Shown here piece by piece: positions 44,166 through 55,847 of a stretch of 64,000 bases of DNA (its first letter is position 1; each line of letters opens with the position of its first letter). The notes under the pieces are model-generated. The model did not search any database, was not told the origin of the DNA, and saw only the letters and a list, made by a program, of their open reading frames with translations. A program made the position numbers and the translations under genes. Origin of the DNA: Isoetes taiwanensis (taxonomy: Eukaryota > Streptophyta > Lycopodiopsida > Isoetales > Isoetaceae); NCBI GenBank assembly GCA_021234155.1, contig JAJEKV010000011.1, positions 7,487,132-7,551,131 on the forward strand, read 5' to 3'.

Positions 44166-46483
44166 TCGTCTGATTTGCAAATCTTTTTGCAAAAGCATAC
44201 ACTCTTATTCTTAATATATTCCAATAGTCCAATTGAAGGAACATAGATCCTTGACCATAACAATTGCCATGGGTCATATTTCCATCATTATATGGACCAT
44301 GTAAGTTCAAAGATTATGGAAATATCAAGACACCAAGCCTTGACACATCAATCAACCCTTAAACTTTGTCCTAGATGATGTGTTCCAAAGTTAATAGAAA
44401 TCTTATTAGTAAGGGAAAAGAATCCCAGGTCCAAGACTTAATATATCCCCTAAGAAGTCTTGTTCTTATTGTCAAGAAATAAAATTCTCAACACATTATC
44501 TCGTTCACCAGATTAGCACATTGATACTTAATTTCTTAGAAAGAACCATAGAAAATGTCCCAAAGAAAATGACTACTTTTATTTAGAGATCATATAGTAG
44601 TATTCTTTTCAATCATAGGGTTATGATCTTACAACACTTTTTTGGGTGTATTATCATTTTGGGTGTCTAAAAATTATTTTGGGCCATTGGATGCTGGCAT
44701 TTGCCACAGCATATGCCATGGGGCGAATTTGGAGCCCTCAAACGCAAATCAAGATGGGGTCAAAACCCCCATCTTTGACTTACCCCTAACATTCCACGAA
44801 ACCATTGAATAAATAGAATATTTGAAAATTAGCAGCCTGACCAAACAAGTAGGGCCTGGGGAATCGAACCCCAGATATCCAATGCCCATGCCTTACCTGG
44901 CAGAAAATGAGCCCCAGCCGAGAAAATGAGCAGAACACTTGCTCAAGAAGCCATCCAAATCCTACACAAAAAAACTTTGAATCAGTTGGGCGTTTTTTTA
45001 AGAGCTCCATGGAGACAAATAGTGATGCAAAGGCAGAAACAAGCAGAGAACCTTGGAATAGACCCTGAAGGAAAACGATGGGAAAACCGTGCGAAATAAT
45101 GGCAAAACCACAAGATTTGTTCAAAAACTAGCAAGACCTGTTCAAAACCAGCAAGATTTGTTCAAGATTTGTAACCAGCAACACCTGCGGGGAGAGCTGT
45201 GGGGAGAGCAAGACCTGCGAAACCCCAAAGCTCCATGCATCAGCCTGCATCAGCCGCTCCATGCATCAGCCACTTCTGGACCCAAATCTATGCTTCTGCA
45301 ACCCTCGGCTGCCAAATCTATGCCTTTCCGCCTGCATGCAGAAACCAAAATATGGAAAACTAAGCTTCATATCTGGATAAAGACGGCCATGTTCTTGGAG
45401 ATCTTGCCGGAAACACCCGATGGACGCTGCTATAATTACTAGTCTGCTTCTTGTGGGAGCGCTGTAGCAAACAAAATACACTAAAAGCAAGCAACAAAAA
45501 AAAAGAAAAATGACCCGCCATAGCTGCCACAGTTCCTATAGAAGCGCCATAGCCGCCATACCGCCTACTGCATCGGCATCCTTAACACAAAGCCGACATA
45601 TCACCCGGACTCCGCCATCCCTGCAGCAGCCCAAGGAGAAACCACCACTTGCGCCCAACCAGCAATCCGGAACTCCAATATGCCCGCCCAAGATTCTAGG
45701 GTTGGGAATCCCAGTTGCCATCGTCATCATTATATGGTTTGACATACGAATACAGCCATTAAACCTTTGGAAACCTTAAGTTATAAAAATACCCATTCCA
45801 ATTTCGGACACATTAACAAAGGGTAGATTTTCCTTGATCCTACTCTTGTTCTTGGACCTTGTTCTTTTAAGAGCCGACCTTAACATATGAAAAAAATACC
45901 ATCCTCTTGCTCTTAAAATCCCCCTCGGAGGGAACATGTCTTAGCGGATTTTTAAAACAAATCCCTCAAGAAACTTGCCTTAACGGATTTTAAAACAAAT
46001 CCCATGAGTGACATGAATTTTAAAACAAATCCCACGAGTGCTTGTTTCAAGCGAGAATTGAACTCTCAATCTTTGAGAGGTAACTAACATTTCCTCTTAA
46101 CCAACTTATAGAAGCGTTTATTAACCATTTAAAAACTAAGTTTTAATTTCAATAAGTTATTTTCTCTTCCTTACCTTTTTTTTTAGCACGGCAGCCCAAC
46201 AAGCTTACAGCCTTCCTTGGAATTCCGGGCTATCCACATAGCAGTTCCAAATCAGCCAAACGTTAGGTGGCATGAGATAAGCCTTTGGGTCTGCATTTTC
46301 TTAAATCGATGGCCATAAAAATTAGAAATGGCCTAAAATTTCACACGGAGATATGGAAAGACGTCCGAAGGCGCGCTGCCTCCATCGCTTAAATACAGGT
46401 TTCTTGCATCTACCTTTCTGCACTCAGGTGTTTCTCAGGATCGAGACCTTTCTTTTCCATAATTGAAGCCTGCTCTTGCTCTA
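44166..46483. other. Non-coding stretch with small repeats and a tRNA-like B-box
   Basis: No gene. On minus, CTGGGGTTCGATTCCCCAG (44855-44873) has a T-stem and an exact pol III B-box, but no full cloverleaf is evident. A TTTTAAAACAAATCCC unit repeats three times at about 45948-46033. Another T-arm-like word (TTGAGAGTTCAATTCTC on minus) lies near 46052. Confidence 0.4.
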
Positions 46484-46805
46484 GGGTAAAAGTATGCTGG
46501 TGGGTATCAAAAGCATGCGTCCGGACGCATGCTTATAGCAGGGTTTTAGCCCGCTTAAAGCACCCCTGCTTTTGCTTAATTTGGGTGCTGGTGGGCGTAA
46601 CTGCCCGTCATTTTTTTGACGCCCTTCATGTACTCGCACGTCCACCTCACCAACGAACCGTTAGGAAAATGATTGTGGGATTTTGACTGGATTTTCGCGC
46701 GAGTGGTAGTACGTTGCAAATTCGATCGAGCCCAGAACTACTTCGATCTCATGCCCGCACAAATTCTCCCTCCAATTCACTTATTCTCCCTCTCTCAGGA
46801 ATTTC

Positions 46806-49800
46806 ATGGCGCTCCCTGATACCGGCCTCGAGGCAATCACACGTTTAGCATTGGATTTTCGGCCTGATGATTACAAGAAATTGGATGCAGAGAGAACGAG
46901 AGAATACAGATTACGGAATAAGATGAGAAAAGCAGCAGCGGTTGAACGGGAAGATCTAAGCATGAGATGCAGGCAAGAAATAGCCAAGCTTGTAGTTGAT
47001 TACTTCAACAAGCTCACCAAAAAGCATTCACCCGAACTCAAGGCCGATGTGATGAAGAGGGTGGTTCATCACCACGAAATGGAAATCTCAGAACCTGGAA
47101 TTTTGCCAAATCCAAAGGAGTGCAAGGCAGCGGTGGTGCTGCTCAACAACTTGAAACAGACAATGGCAGCCACAAAGAGGCAAAGGAACCATGATATTTG
47201 GAGAGCCAGAACCTCGACACTGGTGATGGCTTCTTCCACAAAATCCAGATGCAATTCCACTATGGCAGGGCTGTTAGGTACATCTAATTCTTGCTTTCAT
47301 GCCTGTGCTTCTTTATGCTTTTAAGTGCTTGTATCTGCTGAGCTATGCTGGCTGGGATATGTTCATTGATTAATGTACAATATTTCTTATGATAGGTTGC
47401 ATGAGGTCAACAATTGCAACTGCTGCATTAAGAAATCGGAAGCCGTCCTTGGAAATGATCCGTGGTCTTGCTTCCAAAGGAGGTTGAGGTGCAATTCTCT
47501 CACCCCTGCTTGCAAGCAAAGCATAACAGAATTCTGGAAACAAAATAGCAGAGTCTCTCCTTGCAAGAAAGATGTTGTGAACACTGTTGAGGAGTCAGGC
47601 TTCCGAATTTCTTATCCCTTGCACCTTATGGAGGTCACACAGGTATAAGTTTCCATACAAAAGGTCCTTGCTATTATTGCATAAATATTTCTAACCAAAG
47701 GCCACCATTCAGCTGCAGCTATTTCAACAATACAAAAAGGCACATCCTGAACACCCTGTTTGCTTAAAGGCTTTCGAGAAGTTGAAGCCTATTTATGTAA
47801 AGAAAGTATCAGAAAGGGAAACCTGCTGTTGCATATACCATATGAAGTTGGAGTATGCCAGGGTAGCCCTGAATGCATTAAGGTCAGCGAAAACTAGATT
47901 TCATGGTGAAGAGTGCAAGTGTTGTTGCAAGGTCTGTGGACCTGGTGAGAAGTGTCTGGCCAGCCAACATACGTATGTCTCAACCAACCAGCTCTGGAGG
48001 GCTGTGGTTTGCAACAAGAGCGAGGGTGAAGAATGGTATAAAGATGACTGCTTGATGCAGAAATGTCAGAAGTGTGGCATAAAAAGTCTTCTTATATGTC
48101 CAAGAGAAAGAGAGAATCATGAGTTCTTGCTTGAATGGAAAACGTTTGAAAAGGTAATACTCTCTTTATTGCATGCTGAAACATGCTGCTATGTGCTGTC
48201 ATCCGCTGAATACTGCTTTTGTGCTTTCAACTTTGCGCTAATCTTCTGTTTTATGCTACAGACCTTGTTACAGATTCCAGTGGAGACAGAAGAAGCTGGT
48301 GGAGTTGCAGACTGCGTTACCAAGGAAGTGCCAGGTGGCAGCAGAAAGAAAAGATCCAATGCCACCAAGAAGGGAAACAAAAGTAAGAAATCCAAGGTAG
48401 CTGGTGGGACACAGCCTGAAGCTGCAGCACAAGCCAAGAAGAAGGGAAACAAAAGTAAGAAATCCAAGGTAGCTGGTAGGACACAGTCTGAAGCTGCAGC
48501 ACAAGACAAGACCCCAAATGGCAAGGGAAAAAAACGAAAGGACCAAAGCTAGTCCTTAGATTGTCTTACAAGAGAACAGCAGTGAAGGATTTCATTTCAT
48601 ATCTGTGTTCCACATTGAAGATATTCGTGCCACACAATTACAGGGCTAGATGGCAGGCCATGCAATTCAGGAGTTGCCTGGACAATATCCAAGATGGCAC
48701 CATTGTTTCTGTAATTGATTTTGCAGAGAATTATAGCATAAAAATACAAAGGGAGGTTCAAAGCCAGCATTGGCACAATGACCAGATAACAATTCTCGTC
48801 CACATCACGTATAGGATGGACATCAGTTCTGGGATCAGAAAGCTATTGAAGGAAACCCATTTTTACTTGAGTGATGACAAGATTCATGACACTCTTTTTG
48901 TGCAGCACTGTCTTAGAAAGCACAATTCATGGCATGTATCAAATGGTGTAGAATTCTCCAGGCATATAGTTTGGTCAGATGGTTGTTCTAGCCAATTCAA
49001 ATCTGCCCGGCCATTCTATTTCCTACCAAGATATCACCATGAGCTAGGGAAGGAAATAGTATGGAATTTCTTTGGGACAGCCCATGGTAAGGGAAAGCAC
49101 GATGGGCAAGGGGGGGTCCTTAAAGGGGCATTCACTAGAGAGCGACTCAAGTATGATGGGGTGAGATTTAGAGGTCTTCAGCGATGCACGTGGAATTCGC
49201 GAACTTCGTTGGAATGAAGGTACCAACAACGGGGACATCAAAAGGTATTATGCTTTCATCTGGCTGTATTCGTTGAGTAGTCTTTTGCCTATAAACCGGC
49301 CAGATTGTCTTTGAATAGTGCTTTCATCCGCTTTAAGTCTTTGTCGTGAACTCTTTGTAATGTGATGAGTAGTGTTGTATTATGCTGCCTATGAGCTGCA
49401 ATACTTGTTGTCTCCTTGCTTGGTACTACGGGTAGTGGAAAGGATGATGTTGATAGACGTAACCGGCCGATTTGGGCGTGCCAAGGTGGAAGGGACCAAG
49501 CAAATACACAAAGATCCAGGACATACTTGGCCAAATCAAGCACAAGGGTGGCTCATAGAGGTTTAAGTTGTTTCTGTGGTAACTGTTTGAAAGGAAACTG
49601 GTCATCTTGCGTGAACAAGCACAGGTTGAAGAATTGGAAATATGTTACACTAAAGCCAGATAAGTCTACTGGTGAAGGTACTGAAGACGAAATCGATGAG
49701 GCATTTTTTGAAGGTGATGGAGAATGGCTTAGTGGAAACATAGAGGAAGGTGATAACTTTGATGTTGTAGCCGAGGAGGGAAATCAGGAGAATGCAGATT

Positions 49801-50087
49801 TCTATGTGGTGAAATGTGTTAAGCCGAGGCATATCCTTGACAGAATTGTCAAGGATAGTTGGGGTCAGACCTTCAATGTGGATGAACATGTGTTGGTTGG
49901 TTTGTACTATGTTGTCCAGCCCGATGGTAGTTGGGAGCTACTTGAAGACAAAGGCCTGACCTTTCAGTACAGTCATCACGTATCAGCTATCAAGTTTGAG
50001 ATGAATCAAATTCCTGGCACCAACAGATTTTCCCTTGAACAGGCTACTCACCAGATGATCCTTGACAGTCTGCCATATGAAGGTTGA
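46806..50087 (+). pseudogene. DDE-type transposase, copy 2
   Basis: Parallel to the copy at 10284. Inferred exons are 46806-47277, 47396-47642, 47713-48153, 48262-49244 and about 49430-50087. It is better preserved in the N-terminal helices (EIAKLVVDYFNKLTKKHSPE) and the Cys-rich region (EECKCCCKVCGPGEKC, then CQKCGIKSLLICPR), suggesting a zinc-binding domain before the catalytic part. Catalytic words IDFAENYS, IVWSDGCSSQFKSAR and GTAHGKGKHDGQG are kept. An 84-bp in-frame segment near 46871 present in copy 1 is missing. A base lost in exon 2, a TAG near 48552 and loss of the last acceptor make it defective. Confidence 0.8.
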
Positions 50088-50427
50088 ATATGCTTTGACC
50101 TAGTTGTTTTATTATTTTAACAGGTCTGTAGTTACTTGTTTACTTGTCTCAAATTTTGATGATTGTACTGGAGACAATGTTTGTGAGACAATGTTTGTAG
50201 TATTGGACTGCTGTATTGGAGTATTTTAGTATTGGAGACAATGCTTGTAGTATTGGAGAGTAAGCTTGATATATATTACAGAAAATTGTACACTCAAGAT
50301 TAGAGACATCACTCAAGATTACTCAATACTCAAGATAACACAAAGTAATCATACATATATATTACAAAAGGGTAGTGTACGATGGTTATTTCATGAGTCA
50401 TTGAAGTTTTCAGAGTGATGTTCGTCG
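50088..50427. other. Convergent 3' intergenic region of copy 2
   Basis: Closely matches 13672-13999; no gene. Confidence 0.6.
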
Positions 50428-51229
50428 TCAGGAAGGATGCCCAGCAACTGCCTTTGTACTTCTTCTGGAGCATTGAGGATATAGTAGGCCGAGACAAGAT
50501 AGTTGTTGAGACAGTAATCCAGCACTGCAACTGTCTCCTTTTCCAAATGCATCAGTGATGTCTATTTGTGAGATTGTTTCCTGTACTGTATGAGAAGACA
50601 AGTAATCCAATGCTGGACACACAAACTTCTGCAAAACATTGTCCTCTTCTTGCCCCTTGAAAGGCATAACAGGAACGGTTGTGTGTGAAGGGTTTAGAAA
50701 CCCTTTGTGTAGGCTGTCATCTACCAAGAAAATCATACCATGATACTCAGGGAAATCCTCAAGTACAACCTTCAACTCCTTGAAAAAAAGTTGCTTTGCT
50801 GTGCTGGTTGGATGCTTGCATGCATAGCAATGCTCTTGACCATATATCTTCAAGAATTTGGTCCACAAATCTGGGAACAATGAATCGGATTTGATCAATT
50901 TGATGAATCTGGGAACAGGAACAATGGGAACTTCTGCTGTCTGTCTGTTGGGCTTTTGCAAGCTGCACTTCATTGTTTGCAACCTCAGCAGCTATAGTGG
51001 CCACCTGTTGAACTATCCCGTCATCTACTGGGCCACCCCCCATTTCAACAAGGGCTTTGAGCATGTACTCTGCCATGTCTTTCTCTCTCTCTAAGCTCAG
51101 TAGCTCAGCAGAGGCACCAGCATCAGGACCTGTCAGGGCTTGAAGACGTGAGATGTTGTCTTTTATTTTCTGCAATTTTTCTTGTGAAGCCGAGAAGAAA
51201 GCTCCCTTAGCCTGGGACTGGACAACTAG
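50428..51229 (-). pseudogene. Phosphatase-like gene, copy 2: coiled coil fused to FCP1-like C-half
   Basis: From the LTR junction downward: VVQSQAKGAFFSASQEKLQK, KDNISRLQAL, LSLEREKDMAEYMLKALVEM and AAEVANNEVQLAKAQQ (coiled coil). It then jumps near 50940 into the second half of the FCP1-like domain (FLKIYGQEHCYACKHPTS, FPEYHGMIFLVDDSLHKGFL). The acidic linker and the phosphatase N-half with motif I are missing here; they occur inverted at 59545-60963. The piece is therefore a product of deletion and rearrangement and lacks the nucleophile Asp. Confidence 0.75.
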
Positions 51230-52875
51230 TGTGACGTTCCAGGGGAATATACGCTATAAATACGTATATTCCTGGACCCGTCACCATACAAGTCTACCTA
51301 GGTAGCCTTGTATGCCTTAGAAAGTGGCAAGGGGGTGCACATCTAAGTTAATCGTTCAACTTAGATAACCTTAGGATAAGGCCCATTTCCACATGGCCTT
51401 ATCCTATTGGGCAACTGCCACACGGCCTCGTCCTAGTGATGCCATGTGGCATCCCATGTGGACCCACACTTATATGGACTCTAACCCTAACCCTAGACCC
51501 TTTTTCCCTGACCAGCACCTGAACTCTCATCTACGTGCCTGAAACCCCGTTTCGAGCATCGTTCGTCATAGCCTAGCCTGGAGCAGCAGCCCCTGGAAGG
51601 TGTGCATGATCGTTGAGGGAGCAAGCCTTCGACCCACGTCAAGGAGCATGGAGACGCCAGGGATGGGAGGAAGTGCTTCTGGAGGAGGTAGGTTGAGTAG
51701 AGTTCATGTTAGTACATCTGGAAGTTAGCACTCCAGATGGGTTAGTATTTCGTGTCTAAAGTAGAGCCACCCTAGAACCTTTGTTGAACATCTTGAACCC
51801 TAATCAAGGAACCCTAACTGTTAGTTAGATATGTATGATTAGGTTAAGATGTTCTTATTATGATTATCATGATATGATGTTATGGAATGTTGGTTGATCA
51901 TGTTTGTTCCTCTTGTATTGGGAAGGGGGGTAGAGACCTAGGGCCATAGGTAGTATGCTCCTAATGTAGATCCCTTAGTTCTTATTAGTTGCGGCCTGTG
52001 CATAGGAACCCACCGGGCTATTGAAGCTATGATGTGACTCAGCACTACACAACGGGGCTAGAGGCAAGATGGAGGGTGAATCCCTGCCGAGTGGGGGCTT
52101 CGGGGGATCCCATAGTGGGCTAGGCTTATGGTCGGTCACTTCGTGTGGGCCGAGCATGGGTCCGATACCTTCTGGGGCAATGGTGTCACCCTGCCTCTCA
52201 AGAGTTGCAAGTGTCAGCTTGGCTCTTGTTTTGGGGGGTCCAGTCGGGTATGAATCGTGTGTCGTCACGATTCTCTAGCCGCCCGTGGAGCCTCTAGACC
52301 CCGGGAAGGGGAGATGCAACCCTTCCTACCTCGTCGGACCAGGGAGATGCAACCTGGAGTAGTCCCGATGGGTGATGCCATGGGATTGCGTATCCGGAAG
52401 GTTAGAGTCATGCCACAGCTTGATCTAGCCCATCTCCAAAGTATGCACAGGAGGGGCGGATGGAGTGGTCAACCCTAGCCATTGTCTTATGCCAGCCCCG
52501 CCATTGTTATGACTCGGTCTGCTCTATCTTGAGGCCTATCCAGTCAGTTGACTTCCTTATATGTCGGAGCCACGGGTAGGAGCTCTCATGTTTTATGGCA
52601 TATGATTATGTTCCTTGCACCTATGGATATGTGGATGAGCTACCTTTCGAGGTAGTGTGATGTATTGTTATTGCTAGTTCTGACGATGTTTATGCTTCCG
52701 CTGTGATAGGAACCCATAGGGGAAGGGCGCGCAAGACACCTTCGTGTCCCCTTCCCGCACTACGGAGATCCCAGATTGCTGGATAGACGGAGGGCCCGTG
52801 CGGTCGGAGGACCGGATGGGGGATTTCCTACGGAGTGTACGGCTGGGAGCCGTATATTTAGTAGGGAGCGTCAGA
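51230..52875 (+). repeat. LTR of the H3-bearing retrotransposon, left arm
   Basis: Starts TGTGACG. Its end is mutated here (CGTCAGA), whereas the copy at 61004 ends in the perfect inverse CGTCACA, so the LTR is TGTGACG...CGTCACA, about 1.65 kb. Near its start GGAATATACG and CGTATATTCC enclose CTATAAATA, a 10-bp stem around a TATA-like loop (51244-51272). It is followed by a primer-binding site. It lies at the codons for KEL|VV of the phosphatase-like gene. Confidence 0.85.
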
Positions 52876-52876
52876 A

Positions 52877-52888
52877 TGGTATCAGAGC
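52877..52888 (+). promoter_or_regulatory. Primer-binding site (initiator-Met tRNA type)
   Basis: TGGTATCAGAGC one base after the LTR end, the usual plant LTR-retrotransposon PBS complementary to the 3' end of initiator methionine tRNA. It recurs at 60991-61002 (minus) and, mutated, at 57562-57572 (minus). Confidence 0.9.
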
Positions 52889-53467
52889 GATGTTCTTGGT
52901 TGACCAGGAACTAGCACTGACCATAACCATGAAAGTAGTCTAACAGGCCTATAGGGGTGAGAAATAAAAATTTCCCACCATCGAACCTCAAAAATAGGGA
53001 AAAAAATTTCTCCTAGGTAGTGGGTCCGAAATTAGGTTAAGTGTTAGACGAAGAAATGAATGAGTCAAATTCACCTTCTGGTAAATTTGAAGTGAAAATT
53101 ATGCATCTGCATCAAATTTCACCTAAAATGGGTCGAAGAATCATGCCAATCTGAGACCTGAGTGAAAAATGGCGCAAATCCATAATTAATACTTCAAACT
53201 ATTACTTCAAACTATTAGGAAATTTAAAAATTTTAAGGTATAATATGAAATTAAGTATGAATACCAATAATTAAGTATGTACTAATAATTAGGGTACATT
53301 GGTGTAATTAATAAGGGGGGCTAATAAGTAGGCCTATTTATGGTAGGAGAATATTCCCAGGGACCCTCCTTTTTAAATATCTGCCACCTCATTTCCCTCC
53401 CAAACTCTTTCCTCCACCATATCTCTCTTGCTCAGCCTTACTTCACCCATTTTCTAGACCGTTAAGT
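52889..53467 (+). other. 5' leader of the H3-bearing element, left arm
   Basis: An untranslated leader of about 580 nt between PBS and the first ATG, AT-rich with ATTAAGTATG-type repeats. The inverse lies at 56983-57561. Confidence 0.7.
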
Positions 53468-53698
53468 ATGGCACGCACCAAGCAGACAGCTAGGAAGTTT
53501 GGAGAGAGGCCTACACTCTCGATGGCGCACGTAGCAGCAGGTCGCCATGTCAAGAAGATTCTGCCACACCTTCGACCCAAGCCTGGTGAAGAGGTGTTTC
53601 CCTCCAGCAGCGATGACACCTTCCACATCTCTGAGGAGGAGGCGCCTAGCAGCAGCAGCAGCTCTTCATCGGCGGGCACCCAAATCTGGGAACAATGA
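53468..53698 (+). pseudogene. Truncated H3-tail protein, left arm
   Basis: The first 71 codons are as in the right arm: [38 protein letters not shown] and a Ser tract. At 53681 the symmetry ends and the frame runs into unrelated sequence (QIWEQ, stop at 53696-53698). It contains the H3-like tail without the histone fold. One silent-type difference (GTC/GTT) from the right arm was noticed in this part. Confidence 0.8.
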
Positions 53699-55066
53699 AG
53701 TGCAGTTGCCGCCACTACTGACAAGTGTGCATCCCTGAGGTGGCCCCTTGCGAAGTCGAGAGAATGAAGGACTACGGATCTCTTGAAGAGGATAACATGG
53801 TCTACCCAATGCTCTATTCTGGCATGTTGCCCAAAGCCTGAGAGTGCGATGAGGAGTGCCACGGACTCTTCCCCCCTTGGGCTGAACTCCTTGTGTAAAA
53901 CTATCATCTGCCCTTGGCTAAGGACCAGAAGATAGTACCTGAGTGCTTTACCCTTGCCTGGGCCCGCGGTTCCCGTGCCTTTCCTTTGAGCTGCTTCACT
54001 GAAAACATCTAATGCCATAAGATCTTCGTGATCTCTCCACATTGTGGTTGCATTCTCCAAGTTGATGCTGCTGGAAGCTTCGCGCATACTCCTGGAGCGC
54101 ACTGGTCTACTGGAGCTTGGGCCTCTTCCCGGCGTATACAACCTGCTTTGGATCTCCTGGAATTCCTCTTCTGGAATGACGGGTTGCTGCTGCTGGTACA
54201 TCTGCCTTATCTGTTGGTAAGCTTGAATGTCTGACATAGTTTCCCCGGCGTAGGAATGTTGTTCGGCTACTTCCCTTGGAATTTCTTGGTAATCATAGTC
54301 GATGAAGTCGCTGCCCTGTTCTTGTGCAACTAGGCTTAGGAGCTCATCGATCCTGAGACCTTCTTCTTGACAATAGGGAAGGTTGAGGATGTCGGTGGCG
54401 AATATGTATTCCTCGCCGTCGATAATCACTGGAGTCAGAGCCGTGATACCAATTGGCGGTTCGAAGTCTCGCCTTAGTACCTCCTGTTGCGGGCTAGACG
54501 CCTCTCCATCCTTCTTGCCTCCCTCATTTCCCAACTTGGGTTCTCTTCCTCTTGCTCTTCATAATCCTGCTCAATCTGCAACATAGGTGTGCCTGATGTG
54601 GAACCGTAGTATTCGTACTCCGTAGCCTGGATCTCGTGGATGTCTATCTGCGCCCTCCGAGTGTCAAGAGGTGCCAAATCCAAAGGTCGAATTGACGGCT
54701 CCCCTTGTTGGTTGACTGCCTTGTACTGCATGAACAAAGCTAAGGCTGCTTGGGCTGAGAGGTATCTATGCCTATGATGCTTACAGGTCATGTAATCTGG
54801 CATGTTTCTGGTTCTATCCCACAACTTACTCTTGCCCCTAGATCCCCCACCTATGGCTTGGGTAAGAGAGTCTAAAGAAACCCATTTCCCTTCCCTAGGT
54901 GGCAAACTAACTTCCCAGGGTAGAATCTGCTGGTCATATTGGCAAATGATGTCGGTGTAATAGGGAGTTCAAAGATATGATCAAAGACATGGAAGGCTTG
55001 CTCGGCAGGGAATTCACGGATGTGATTGGCCTCATTGTACCATCTAACAAAGCTTGATGGCGCCAT
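53699..55066 (-). pseudogene. ORF2 of the H3-bearing element, unrecognised
   Basis: Begins MAPSSFVRWYNEANHIREFP at 55066 and continues in two further frames: 54905 on (GKWVSLDSLTQAIGGGSRGK, RYLSAQAALALFMQYK, acidic EEQEEENPSWEMREARRMER) and 54534 on (ITALTPVIIDGEEYIFATDI, Gln-rich QIRQMYQQQQPVIPEEEFQE, ending near 53700). It lies downstream of the H3-like gene in the same orientation, where gag or pol might be expected. No CCHC, protease, RT, RNase H or integrase motif is found. It might be a divergent structural protein or a second acquired gene. Frame changes near 54900 and 54500 suggest decay. Confidence 0.5.
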
Positions 55067-55339
55067 TGAGCAGAGATAGCTATGAAAAATGGCTTGTGAA
55101 GATGAGTAGGGAGCTGGAAAATCGCCTGAAGTGCTGAGAGCAGTTTTGATGGGGAGAAAATGACAAATGAGGCCCCCTTTTATAGACTAGGGATGCCTCG
55201 GGTTCCGTGCACAAGGGTTCTTGATGGGGAAGACTTTTGTTCCATGGCTATGGGTGTCCAAATGAGCTACCATGAAGTGCAAATCTAAGCAAAACAAAGT
55301 AAGAAACACTACATGGCAGTTTGTTGGATGAAAATTGGT

Positions 55340-55655
55340 CAATTTGGGCAAAAATGGGCGAAACCGGGTTGCTCCGCGAAAATGAGCTCTGCGTGGCGAG
55401 CGTAGACAGGGTTCGCGCGGTGCAACCCGATTTCGGGTCTTTTTGGGTTCTACTGAAGATTTCAGGAAAATTAGAGATGCTAATATAACTACTTGGATGA
55501 TTCTAATCTAACTAGGAACTTTTCTCGAGCAAATTGGACATGTTTTGGGGGCAAAATGGCGAAATCGGGTTGCTCAGCGAAAATGAGCTCTGCGTGGCGA
55601 GCGCAGACAGGGTTCGCGCGATGCAACCCGATTTCGGATTTTTGCTCAGAATCTT
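55340..55655. repeat. Two direct copies of a GC-rich stem-loop sequence
   Basis: A segment of about 90 bp occurs at about 55353-55441 and 55557-55647. Each starts GGCGAAA(C/T)CGGGTTGCTC and ends GCAACCCGATTTCGG, so the ends of each copy pair with one another. The inside reads AAAATGAGCTCTGCGTGGCG. It lies between the H3-like gene and ORF2. Confidence 0.8.
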
Positions 55656-55847
55656 AATTAATTCAATTAGGGTATTTTACTAATTTAATCTATTTTGATC
55701 ATTCCAGTTATAATGGCCAAAACTAAACTAGAATTTGAGCTACCTAAACACATCTTCATACAAAATCCAAAGTCAATTTACAAGCAAAATTTTATATTTA
55801 TAGGGAAATAATTATCAATTACATTAATTTATACAAAATTTGTATCC

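Larger units (their letters stand above)
46484..51229. mobile_element. DNA transposon copy 2, left part up to the LTR insertion
   Basis: Starts with the same TIR as copy 1 (GGGTAAAAGTATGCTGG; one base differs) and lacks the 1.67-kb nested insertion. It contains the transposase (46806-50087) and the 3' part of the phosphatase-like gene (minus, 50428-51229). At 51230 it is interrupted by a TGTGACG... LTR. No right TIR of this copy is present in the window. Confidence 0.8.

Noticed and set aside
44820-44900. tRNA gene on the minus strand
   Set aside because: The B-box and T-arm are good, but no acceptor stem, anticodon arm or proper A-box could be placed. The same holds for 18556-18576 and 21-30.
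45089-45779. + frames of about 90-117 codons
   Set aside because: No domain, repetitive CAGCAAGA and CTGCATCAGCC words, no splice or homology support.
45948-46033. TTTTAAAACAAATCCC repeats as a CRISPR-like array
   Set aside because: Three degenerate units with unequal spacing in a plant nuclear sequence; ordinary tandem duplication.
51479-51496. CTAACCCTAACCCTA, resembling plant telomere repeats
   Set aside because: Only two to three units, inside an LTR and mirrored in the other arm; too short to indicate a telomere or interstitial telomeric block.
53443-53690. The 3' end of the minus-strand ORF2 frame continuing to 53443
   Set aside because: Below about 53690 it reads the antisense of the left-arm H3-tail gene; that part is not its own coding sequence.
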